From NCBI GenBank assembly GCA_030544235.1, contig CM060469.1, positions 10,872,017 through 10,936,016 of the forward strand: DNA of 64,000 nucleotides. The letters are read 5' to 3'. The notes below the pieces were generated by a model. The model saw only the letters and a list, made by a program, of their open reading frames with translations. It did not search any database and had not been told where the DNA came from. Positions 19,401 to 29,461 of the stretch are shown in pieces. The stretch comes from Lepturacanthus savala. Its lineage: Eukaryota > Chordata > Actinopteri > Scombriformes > Trichiuridae. Position 1 is the stretch's first letter; every line of letters begins with the position of its first letter. The position numbers and the translations under genes were made by a program.

Positions 19401-22400
19401 TCTTAGGTGCAGAAAAAACAAAAGTCCAAAGTAATGAATGAATGAGGAGCTTGCAACACTTTTTTAATGCTCCTAAGCAATTTATTTTAATCATCAATGT
19501 ATCTTTCAAGTCAGTGACTTGACAAATATCGATCCTTTAATGATCTTATAGTATGAATGAATGATCTTATAAGTTATAAATTGTCCTGGAAAACTGCCCA
19601 ATACTGTTCAATGCATTACACCAGATGGTTACTACTGCTTAACATTGGCATCACGTCTGGGACAACATTTGCTCTAATTAACTGAAATATAAAAACAGGC
19701 TTCAGCTTCCACCTCAACATATGGTGGTCCTCATTATAAATGAAATGAAATAATCAACTTTACCCAATGAGCCCAAAAAAACAACAGGTCCTTTACCTGG
19801 TTTTGATGCCATTGAAGCTGGAGTTGGCAACTGAGCTCAGACAGAATAGACCGCTCTCACTGGCTGAGCTGGTGAGCATGGGAGACACGTGTGATGGTGA
19901 ATCTAGACCCAGGTCTAACCTCACGGCTGAGTCTGGACTGTCTGGGTCTGACCCGCTGAGGCTCACTTTGGCCCTCTTCTTGGCAGCACTGTTGCGCACT
20001 GAGCGCAGCGAGTTAAGCATCTGTAAGCAACGTGCATATTGGCACACATAAGAAATAAAAAAATATCATTTAATGAATCTAAACTGACAGGCTGGATCAA
20101 CAGATATGACCCTTATGACAATATTGATGATAAACAAGAATATAGGCAGTTTTCTGACCTCCTGCATGTCCAGAGGATCCTCCTCTTGAGGATCTTGCAT
20201 TGTACCGATGCTAACAGGGTCTGGGGAGAGGTCCTTTTCTAGCTGCTGGTTCTGAGTGCTGCCTGGAGCATTGGCCCTCTGGTCGTTATGAGACTGGGCC
20301 TGCTCTGCTTGAGGGATCACAGGCGAGATTGAGAGGGCTCCCCTGTTGCTGCTCAGAGCCCGACGGAACGATGAAGTGGAAGGAGAACTCACAAGGGAGG
20401 CGCAAAGAGGCCGAGGAGAGCAAATGCTGTGGTCTCCTGGAAAGGAAGAAAGGGGGAATAAAAGAAAGACAGATGAAAATCTGATGGCACAAAACACAAC
20501 ATTTCCACAACCTATCACATACAGTGTGACATCTTTTGACCGGATTACCTTTTGCTGTGCCTGCTGTGTCTCTCCAGGGGCTGGTGTCTCGCTGGTGAGG
20601 GCTGTTCTCTTTCTTGTTGGGCCAGGTGTTGGACATGGAGAGGGAAGAGTTGGTATGTCGGCGGGACAGCGTTGGTGTAAGCATGCCTCCCGGGAGTGTA
20701 GCCAGCGGGTAGGAGGGCAGCAGGAAGGAGCCGGGAGTGGTGGGGTTAGCGGGCAGAGAAAACGTGCGCTCGACACTTGGGAGCGCGCGACTCTTGGATG
20801 CCACTGTGACACAATGTATTCACACGTCAGGCTGAGTAGTGAACTGTCAGTTTAATACTCACATGTAAAAATAAAAAAATGCCATCAAATCATTTTTAGG
20901 AGATAACTCCTTACCGTTTTCGGGGTCAATGAAGTTTGTGGTTTTAAAGAGGTCAGGGTCTAAGTTGAGGCTTCCACTTCTTCTGATACGTGCAGGGGAC
21001 TCCCTCCTTCTAGCGGATTGTGGCTTTTGTGGCTCTGTAGAACCTACATAGAAGTTTATTTTTTCAGCGTTAACAGGGTTACACAATAGTCAATTACCAT
21101 GGCAGTAATGCGCCCACTGTTAACCTGTGGTTAAAAACAATACTGTACAGAGGCTAGATAAATTATCAGTCCATTGAAACAACAAGAAAACAGAACTAAC
21201 TGTGCTGTAGACTGCTTCCGCGAATGATGGAATTAATGTAATTTAGTGCTAGTAAGGAGTAAGGACAGCATAGGGTGCTGAAACAGAATTAACGTCACGC
21301 TCTAATGTGTGGCCAATCACATAAATCGGATCAGACTCATCAGAGCTGCACAACCCTGACATGAATGAATACAAAGTGTGGGGCAGATTAACCTTTGATA
21401 AGGTTAAATATAAAATTAGGCTTTGCTGTCAGGTTCCCGACTCGTTTGAAATGAGACGAAAGAAACAGAGCAAAAGAGCAGCAGTGGCCGAACAACAACT
21501 ACTTGATAAAACTAGAAACAAATAAGCAAATAGGGTGAGTTGGTATAGTGTATTGGTCTCTTCTGGCATGTCGCCAGAGTAGTATACCATTCATCTGCCA
21601 AGTAGCATTTCAACTGTGCTCATCTCTCAGGGTGACATGTGGCATGGTGATCCAATTTAAAGTGGCTCTAACTTGTCTCTGGCTGACGTTGACCGTGACA
21701 ACCGTTCAGCTGTACTCGTCACCTCTGATTGAATTAATATGAGAGTGACAGCACGGAGGTATTGGCACTTACTAAAACTGGGTATGTAGGTCTCTGGGCT
21801 CAGCTTCCTGGACAGGGGAAGGAAATCCTCATTGGCCACCTATGAGTAGACAGAAACGTATTTTATTCAACAACAACAAAGTTCAAATAACTGAGGTGAA
21901 GTTGACCAGATACACTGGCCTTTGGCTTGCTCATCTGCTCATGTAAACAGACTTAAATTAATGTATATGGGGTTAGCGTTCTTGTTTAAATTTTGTGGTT
22001 GCGGTTGCTTTTGTCCAATATAAATAAATGAAGTACAGAGAAGGCAATGAGAGATTTCTGTTTGCATCTCAGCCCATAAGAGAATCTGTGATTGAGTTCC
22101 ACTGCCGCCAATCTGATCAACACTCAGCACGGAACACTTGGTGTGATTGCAATCAACACTTGAGCTGTAAATAAGCCGTGCTTTACAAGCATAACCCTGT
22201 GATATTAGCAATTATGTTTCACGCCCCCTACAATAAGTGTGCTGCGTGGTAATGGGGTTGCCGGGAAACAGACACTGCTGTAAACAAAAGGTTTTCAAAT
22301 GGAAGCCTCTAAGCTGGGTAATAGTTCCCAGAACAAAACATGGTCAATTAATGCTTCGTAAAACAAAGCCACTCATCACTACCCATGGACACTATTAGAA

Positions 22401-24452
22401 CAGGGTGCACAATAGCTTCATTTGGATTATTCAAGGTTGTTAGCTGATAAAATATACTACAGTAGATGTTCTACATTGCATCCTTTAACCCTACAAAGTG
22501 GTAGGTTGACCTGGTGTTAAAATATAAAACTAATTTTCATGATGCCGAAGGCTTATCCTCACCCCCCCAAGTGTCACTGTGCAAGAACACCTGTTGTATT
22601 TCTTCTGTAGTGCTCTAAAATGTTACCCATCCCTAATTTATCTTAATTTTGTATAAAAAAAGTTACCAAGCATCGTGGACTGTTCAGATAAAAAAAACAG
22701 ATGTAAGTCATGCATACAAGGCACTGGTTTGAGGAAACCATCAAACTCTGTGTAATACAACATGGAAAATGCAATTGTTCTACTCTGCTGCACTCTATCC
22801 ATACTGCATCATGTGAAATATAGCTATATTTAGGTTCCCACACCCCCAGACTGTCTCAAAGGAAAGTGCTTCTGTTGTCTCTTTGGATTGGAGCCTCAGG
22901 GTGTGACTCAGCTTGTTCCACCTGCAGGTCTAAAATGGCAAATAACAAAGACCCCAGATTTATTATAAATAATTAATCCTTACAAAGATTTTAATTTATA
23001 TTTCCTCTCTGGATTAAGCAAGAGTAAAAGGCAGAGGAAAAACAATCAACCTCAAATAAGCACTCCTTTCTCTCTGTAATGACTGCGTTTGAGTGAGTGA
23101 TTGGGGGCAAATCTGCTTGGCCACTACTCGGTAATTTCAATGTGGAAAAAATGCTGTAGTGCTCCTAAAACCCATTCCACAGTGGCGGAAATGACTGATT
23201 AAGCTCTAATTGCTTTGGATTTCCAAGAGTATTTTTAGATGCCCTTTTCAAACAAAAAGGAGAACACAGCAGTTGAGTCAACAGCTGCTTCTTTAACATC
23301 TATCAATGACAACTAAAAAGGACAAAATTTAACCTTTACCGGATTATCTCTCTAATTTAGATCTCCTACTTTGACTAGCATAAGTGACCTTAGCACATTA
23401 ACAGTTATGATAGAACCCACCTGTTTAGAAGACTTTCCATTGGGGGTAGTGCGTTGCTGGTCATTTTCAGCGGATGAGAAGCTTGACATTTCCCAGGGTA
23501 GTTTGTTCTTCCCTTTACCCGCACTGACAATCCGCCTTTGAAGTGGAAGGTCATCAGTGAGGGAGCCTAAGCTGCCGTAGCCATACAACTGCTCGCAGTC
23601 TGGTTCAGTTCTGTGGCTCCTGGCGCTGCTGATCCGCCCTCCGTTCATCACCCAGTCCAGATCAGCTGCAGAACCGTACTGCGGGGAGCATCGCTGGCCT
23701 GATTTAGGCACCACCAGGCCGTACTCTATGATCCCCTCTGACGAGAGTTTTGGGAGGACGTGCCTCGCTCGTCTCGCCTGCACAGCTGCCATAAGACCCT
23801 CCGCATCCTCGTTGAGCTCAACCATGTCCACAGCTTTCATTAGAGGCTGTTTTTTCCCCGTGTCGAGGCAATAGTCAAAAACGGCAAACAGCTCGAGGGC
23901 GGCCTGGCGGACCTTCCTCTTGCTGTCTGCCAGATATGGTGCAACCTCAAAACAGAGCCTGGGGATGTTGAAATCTTTCCTTGGATGTGAGAGCATAGCT
24001 GCAATAATGATGTTGAGGACATCTTCCCGAACCCTGGAATTCTTGTGTTTCAAGTTGCCGATGACGAGATCTAATACTTGCTGCGGAGGAACCGTTTTCA
24101 TGATCTGTCGGAAGACATTCATGTATTCGTTCCTGGTGAGGGTATGGGTGTCCCCTAGGGCCTTGAGAGCCACTAAGACTATCTGTGTGATATATGCGTC
24201 TGCACTTGTGCCTAACTTCTGAATGAGTAAGTTTAAAACTTGCAATGTACCATACAATACTTTAAAATTACTGTCATCCAGAAGTTGGGCGAGAAAATGT
24301 ATGAACTCCTCAATACTGCCAGACGGAACTGATTTCATGTCCACTTCTGTGAGGATCTGTTTGAGCTCTTCCACCCCGTTTGTCCGGTTTTGATAATTCT
24401 TCAGGTCCAGAAGCTGCTGGTGTAACTCCTGGGAGACTAATCCGAGTATCAT
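13463..24452 (-). CDS. togaram1: TOG array regulator of axonemal microtubules 1 (crescerin-1), lacking TOG1
   Basis: 22 coding exons, in transcript order: 24452-23421, 21839-21773, 21043-20915, 20803-20549, 20436-20159, 20020-19797, 19343-19243, 19143-18979, 18870-18805, 18527-18358, 18263-18092, 17707-17489, 17062-16939, 16775-16670, 16392-16157, 16023-15865, 15053-14927, 14812-14697, 14559-14376, 14249-14030, 13905-13819, 13716-13463. Phases agree and total 1,497 codons. The product is a ciliary microtubule-binding TOG protein; human mutations cause Joubert syndrome, and it works with ARMC9. A TOG2-like array lies at about residues 1-235 (ELHQQLLDLKNYQNRTNGVE...). A low-complexity middle contains SLRSVRNSAAKKRAK. 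TOG3 is at about 975-1200 (VKNLRSGVSRVAVSALGDLY) and TOG4 at about 1260-1490 (LLLQPFCTKAQFLNGKAK). The human protein is about 1,700 aa and starts with TOG1, which I cannot find. ATG 24452 is the first in-frame start. The intron after 18092 has a GC donor. Confidence 0.92.
15422..15665 (-). repeat. Teleost tRNA-derived SINE-like repeat, copy 1 (reverse orientation)
   Basis: In a togaram1 intron. It is the reverse complement of the family seen at 61,962-62,322. Shared blocks are the 'gtttgcatg...ccccgtgt' segment, a 'taaattgcc(t)gtaggt' segment and the 'ggctcc' end near a TCCATCC run. The copy is diverged and lacks the tRNA-like head. Confidence 0.7.
18082..18091 (-). other. togaram1: GC-type splice donor of togaram1 intron
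   Basis: On the gene strand the exon ends ATTAAAG and the intron begins GCAAGAGAC. AG|GCAAG is the strong consensus of GC-AG introns. No GT donor nearby gives the correct phase, and using GC joins I-K-D-L-H-L to the next exon in frame. Confidence 0.7.
21840..23420 (-). other. togaram1 first coding intron, no recognised element
   Basis: 1.58-kb intron between the large first coding exon and the 67-bp second. AT-rich unique sequence. No exon or clear transposon seen. Confidence 0.5.
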
Positions 24453-24648
24453 TATTGATGCTCTTATGGATGTGGTCAGATTTGAGAATTCAAAGAAGCA
24501 AACACAATCCAGTGAGGAGAATAATATTCCTCTTCTTTCCAATGTGCTTTCATCCTGAGCAGCTTGGTGAAGGAGAACCGCTCTCCTGTTAGTCAGCCTG
24601 GGAATAAAAAACACAGAAAAATTAAAAGAAGATACAGGACTGAATATA

Positions 24649-24792
24649 CTTTACAGCAGCCATTGTGACATGAAATAGCAAACTTTGTTACTAATGGCAT
24701 TAATAAAGGTTTGTTTCTATTTAGGAAAAGAGCCCTGATTAGTGATTAGTAATACCCGTGTTTACCAACTATTTTATATCAAAAGGTCTGCT
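24649..24792. mobile_element. MITE family 1, copy B (very diverged)
   Basis: Begins GCAGCCATTGTGACATGAAATAG and ends near ACTATTTTATATCAAAAGGTC, matching the inverted arms of the fuller copy at 37,814-38,046. The interior is shortened. It lies just upstream of the togaram1 exon that carries the start codon. Confidence 0.5.
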
Positions 24793-25243
24793 TTAAAAAA
24801 AATTATATATGTTTGCTTATAATGAAGCAGAACAAACAGTGAGGAGCAAAAGGCAGTAACATTAAACATGTTACAACAGTGGTTCATTTAGTGGTTAGAC
24901 TGGTTTAGACTGTAGACCACTGTGTGATAAGATTTTTTGCTTTTAAAGGTTTTATTACAATGAGAAAAATCCTTTTTGGACACCCAGACACCAAGGAATA
25001 GCCACTTGGATTTAAACCTAGTTTATCACAGAAAGTGTTAGAAACAAATGACAAAACAGTCACACATTCTGTCTGTAATTGTGTTACTTAACAATGGAAT
25101 TATCTTTATTATATACATTAGAATATACCTATGATAAACATAGGTTGTATATGTATAACAAAACAGAAGTGTGGTGAGAATCTGTGCTAACTCCATGGAT
25201 ACCATCTTGTTATTTTATTTTAAATCATTTTTTTCTTCTTGTA

Positions 25244-25245
<2 letters not shown>

Positions 25246-25320
<75 letters not shown>
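25246..25320. repeat. (TA)n microsatellite
   Basis: About 75 bp of uninterrupted TA dinucleotides in the togaram1 5' intron. It is self-complementary. Confidence 0.97.
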
Positions 25321-25326
<6 letters not shown>

Positions 25327-25863
25327 TAGCTTTTGTAAAACAATTCATGGAATAATAAAAGGTGTACTCATCAATTATTCAACTTTTTGTGGGTTAAAAC
25401 ATTGAATCATAACCTTACATATTCTGAGTTCGTCTCTTATTGATCCCAATCATCATGATAAATCACCACGAACTGACGTCACTATATTGGAGAGTATGGA
25501 TAACGTGACTCAACCACTTGTGGCTGTCTGCCACTCTAGTTATCTCCTGTAACCTCTGCATGATATTCCCGTAGACTGTACGGGCTAGTCCCCGCTAATG
25601 TAACCTTACTTACTATTAAAGAACGTAAAGTGTAAGGAATGTCGGCTGCAGCCTCAGTTATAGAATAATGTAATGCCTGTTACGGCTTACAATCAATCCC
25701 CTTGCTACTCGTTAAGCAGCCTAATTAGTAACCTAGCTGCACGGACCCTTTTTATCTACCCGTAAGTGTAATATCGTTTAAACGTTGCTAAGCTAACTCC
25801 GCTAATTGCGTTAGTGGCGAGTGCCTGGGCTAGCAAAGTTGGAAAAACAGAAAGAAAACAGAC

Positions 25864-26260
25864 CTTGCATTTTCTCCGGTTCTCTTCGGCGACGCTCGTC
25901 GAGACTCTCTAACGTTAATAACGTTAACGTCGTCCGAGTTCGCGTGTCATTCTGCGGCTGCCGCTATTCCCCGAGTCCCGACATTTTTGCTGCTTGTTTT
26001 AGCTGCTATCCGGAGTGTTGAATGTTTGGACGCTACAGAGGTATTTCACACCGAGAGGCGCCCACACACACACACACAAACACACACTCTCGCGCACATT
26101 CACACACACATACACACGCATACACACGTTTGCGCACGCACGCACACACACCGAGGCAGCAAAATGGCGAATACATGTCGCAAACTGAGCGCTTCCATGG
26201 TGACGCGAGTTCCAGGCTCCTCTAGGCGGCATCATCATCAGCAGCAGCATCATCATCATC
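25864..26260 (-). promoter_or_regulatory. togaram1: togaram1 promoter and noncoding first exon (inferred)
   Basis: CpG-rich island upstream of togaram1. On the gene strand a donor GCAAG|GTCTGT occurs at 25,864/25,863, and it can join the acceptor before 24,597 to form a noncoding exon. The island also has a (CA)-rich run (26,063-26,150), a YY1-like AAAATGGCG at 26,161 and an X-box at 26,191-26,204. It is about 1.7 kb from the CpG-rich klhl28 start, facing the other way. Transcription start not determined. Confidence 0.5.
26191..26204 (+). promoter_or_regulatory. RFX X-box motif in togaram1 promoter
   Basis: GCTTCCATGGTGAC satisfies every position of the ciliary X-box consensus RYYNYYWWRRNRAC. 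RFX factors bind this motif upstream of cilium genes, and the adjacent gene togaram1 is ciliary. Confidence 0.6.
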
Positions 26261-26278
26261 AGCAGCTGCAGCTGCAGT
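26229..26278. repeat. CAT/CAG triplet repeat
   Basis: Mixed CAT and CAG triplets ending in CAGCTGCAGCTGCAG, next to the X-box, upstream of or within the togaram1 5' leader. Read on + it would encode His/Gln runs, which I do not believe are translated. Confidence 0.85.
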
Positions 26279-26397
26279 ATCTCAGAGAAAGTGAAGAAAA
26301 CACTGGTCTTAAACTACAAATAACATGCATATTATATTCCACTTGTGCACTGTAGTTTGGGTTAGATGTTCCCCCACCAATAAATAAAATAAAAAAA

Positions 26398-26700
26398 TAA
26401 ACCTTTATTTGTCCCACAGTGGGGCAACTGCATTTGCTACAGCAGTAGAAGCAGTACAAGTGACAGGCAAGAAAACAAATATAGAAAAGTACAATATAAT
26501 ACAATATAGAATGAGGTAGATGTGCTATAATACAAGATAGATACACCTATATGAAAAGTACAATATAATACAATGCAATAATATATTACAATACAATATA
26601 GATAGACGCTATATAATATAAGATAGATATCCTACAGTGAGTGGAGTAGATTATTGCACATGAATTTCACATGCTAAATTATTGCAAAGAGGCAGTCACA
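26398..26700. repeat. Possible degraded retroelement tail
   Basis: Starts TTTATTTGTCCCACAGTGGG and continues with repeated CAATATAATACAATA/AGATAGA units. A similar opening ('aactttattgcc...') occurs near 50,490. The form resembles the 3' ends of fish non-LTR elements. Family not identified. Confidence 0.35.
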
Positions 26701-27450
26701 TTGTTTTTAGCAGTACTGAGGAATAAAATTCATTCTCTCATGATAAAATCAATATATTTAACACCATATTAAATTATGACACCAATGAATTAGAGGTCAC
26801 AATTCATGCATTCATCAAAAAAGTGATTGTTGATATTTGACTATATTCTCTATTGTTTTATTATATTTTTAATATATTATTTTAACCTTTATATATTAAT
26901 ATATTATAACATGTATTATTTATTCAGTCAAGTCCAATTAAGAAATAATAAAAAAAATTGAAAAGGAGATGATTTTCATATAATAAAATTTCAGCTGGGG
27001 TATGGTATGCAAAAAAAAAAGTCTGATATATTTATTTTTTTCATTTTTCACCGTTGACAGCACAAGCTGTTGGTAAAAACAGGGAGTAGTCAGAAATCAG
27101 ATTCAGAGGCCCACCCTTTTCCCCATCTGTTTTTCTTTGTTTTCTTAGAAAAAAGTTTCAGGAAGTGAATGTGTAAATAGCCTTCTAGCATAAAACTCTG
27201 TCTGTCCTGCACTGTGAAGATACATATGGATTTTATTTTTAATCACTAACCCGATCATATATATCCTATTAATATATACACATAGTTAATTTACATTATC
27301 ATTTATATTCTATGTCTGTGTAGTTTTTATTTCTTTTTTTATTTTATTGAGTATGAAAATACAAAGAATACATCAAGTGGCATCTTATGTATACAAAGAA
27401 GTAGTTATGCCAGGGGAGAATTCAAATAAAACCTGATTCTACAATCAATT

Positions 27451-27947
27451 ATGTAGATTTTAAATGCAAGCACATACAACTTCACTACATAGAAGAGTTA
27501 ATTACTGCTTCTCTTTCTTACATGCTTATGTTGAGTGTGTTGTTTTTGTTCTCTTTGTTGTGGTTGACACTGAAAATCCCATGTGCACTTGCTTCTTGGA
27601 AATCTGACTCTTCCTGGAAAAATATCCACAGTGGTTCTCCAGGACCAGGGTTGTCCACCTCTGGTTTAAAGTTGTCTTCATCGAAAAAAAAAATGGTGCT
27701 CAAAAATAAGGACATTTCTGAGTGACCCCAAACATTTGTAATATATATTAATAATTTTTTGTATACACACTTTTTTATATAGATTTTATATGCAATAACA
27801 TACAACTTTACTACATAGAATCGTTAATTACTGCCTCTCTTTCTTACACTCTCATGTTGAGTGTTTTTTTTCTTTCTTTCCTTATTTTGTGGTCCCATGT
27901 GCGCTTGCTTCTTGGAAATCAGAGTCCGACTCTTCCTGGAAAAACAG
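27451..27947. repeat. Tandem duplication of about 170 bp upstream of klhl28
   Basis: 27451-27622 and 27777-27947 share, in the same order, ACATACAACTT(C/T)ACTACATAG, GTTAATTACTGC(T/C)TCTC, a GTTGAGTGT block and CCCATGTGC(A/G)CTTGCTTC, then CTCTTCCTGGAAAAA. Spacing is about 326 bp. The second copy abuts the klhl28 CpG-rich start region. Confidence 0.75.
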
Positions 27948-27959
27948 TCGCTAACAGCC

Positions 27960-28560
27960 TTTTATTTTGAAAGCGGCGGAAGTGGGTGTGCTTCGCTGTT
28001 GCCGCTGTGGCTCGTTCCCAGCAGCGCATCTGTAGCTTTAGTGGCCGCTGCTGCTGCTTGCTTGGCGGTAGGTTGTTCTCCTGAGAGCCGCCCGGGGGTT
28101 CCCACTCTTCACCGCTGAGCTCCGCCACCGCATCGTCGGTCATTCCAGCGGCTCACCGGACGGACCACAAGTCACAGGTTCGTTTCCCCGACGTTTAACG
28201 ATAACACGCGCGTTATATGGGAACTATAACGTCACGTTCTGCATCTGTCAGCCATGTTACTGTACATCAATCAATGATGCAGCTAGCCACAGTAACCCTG
28301 TTTATTTTTAGCAGCTAACCTGCGCTTGACTGCAGCGCAACGAGACAGAAATACGTGTTGTCGGCGAAGGGAAAGCGTGTTGTTTTGACGGTACGGCGGT
28401 GTCATGCGTGTAAATGTAAATGTTTTAGTAAGACGACGGGTTGTTATGCAGAATTGAAGCTGTTTAACAGCGCGCTAGCTAGCGCGGCGGCTATCTGCTG
28501 ATGTGAGGCTAAGGAGGTTAGCTAGCGAGTTTTGATCTGGCCATGTCCTCCCGTTCACAA
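27960..28560 (+). promoter_or_regulatory. klhl28: klhl28 promoter region / CpG island
   Basis: Abrupt change from AT-rich DNA to a CpG-rich stretch containing an ETS-like site (GGCGGAAGTGGG near 27,975). The first coding exon begins at 29,462 after a CTCTCAG acceptor, so at least one upstream noncoding exon should lie here. The head-to-head arrangement with togaram1 matches my memory of human 14q21. Confidence 0.55.
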
Positions 28561-28959
28561 ATCAACCCGAGGCCCCTGTCAACAAACTCTCAATGATCGC
28601 TATTGTGACTTAAATGCACCACAGCATTTACGCAAATACCTTAAGGCTAACCTTAACATGTGTTATGGTTTCTAGCCCCGGTTGGGTAACTTTACGCAGC
28701 GGTTTTAGGAAGAATATCATTCTTGCCTTGCAGTAGACCGCTAACAGAACGGCTCAGCATGATTGCTGGATTAACAATACAACATTTCACCTACTACTAC
28801 TACTACTGCTGCCCAGGCATGTTTTATATCCTGTTTTACATCACTTTACACAAACATGCCGTATGTTTACTTTACTGTTAGCTTTGTTGTCTCAGGGTAA
28901 AGATGACAGGTCGATTATTTCCTGGATATACTCTATTTCTATTGGTCGTTGGTCATATG

Positions 28960-29371
28960 CAGTGATGGAAAGTAACTAGGTTAATTTACTCAAGTACTGT
29001 ACTTCACTTACTCCATTACTTTTATTTTTGACAGCTTTAGTTACTTTTCAGATGAATATAATATTCACCACAACATTAATATACTTTAATATTCTATTAT
29101 CTATATTCTATTAAATTGTCAGTCTTTTTTAAAATTTGCTATGCATCCATGTGAAAGGTACCAAATGATACAATGATGCAGTATGCACTATTCATCTAAA
29201 CAAAGTATCTCAAATTGTCTCCACTTTGATAAACTAAATCATTATAATTTTATTTTTGATACTTAAAATATATTGCTGATAAAACGTGTATACTTTTACT
29301 TATTTAGCTGTTATTGAGATGTATTTCTACTTTTTGCTCAAGTAAAGATCTGAGTACTTCATCCACCGCTG
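28960..29371. mobile_element. hAT-like MITE (AGTGGTGGAAAGTAAC type)
   Basis: Begins CAGTGATGGAAAGTAACT and ends GTACTTCATCCACCGCTG, which are decayed inverted repeats. Flanks GTCATATG and GTCACGCG share five of eight bases, compatible with a worn 8-bp target duplication. Interior 'actcaagtac' and 'tttactt' motifs match a repeat familiar from many fish genomes. It sits in the klhl28 5' intron, ending 90 bp before the start codon. Confidence 0.75.
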
Positions 29372-29461
29372 GTCACGCGTCAGTTAATTACAGACTTTTA
29401 CCAATGCTGCAGTCTTTACAAAATGTCACCATGGCACTGATCTGTGGATTCCTGCTCTCAG

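Noticed and set aside
20066..20812. Single 248-codon minus-strand ORF
   Set aside because: It reads through two togaram1 exons and their introns; conserved frames, donors and acceptors define exons 20436-20159 and 20803-20549.
25184..25405. Tyr-Ile repeat ORFs here and at 43,673
   Set aside because: Translation of (TA)n microsatellites.
25987..26355. + strand ORF with His/Gln runs beginning at ATG 26,164
   Set aside because: Triplet-repeat artefact in a promoter island; no homologue recognised, no splice partner, and the neighbouring gene runs on the other strand.
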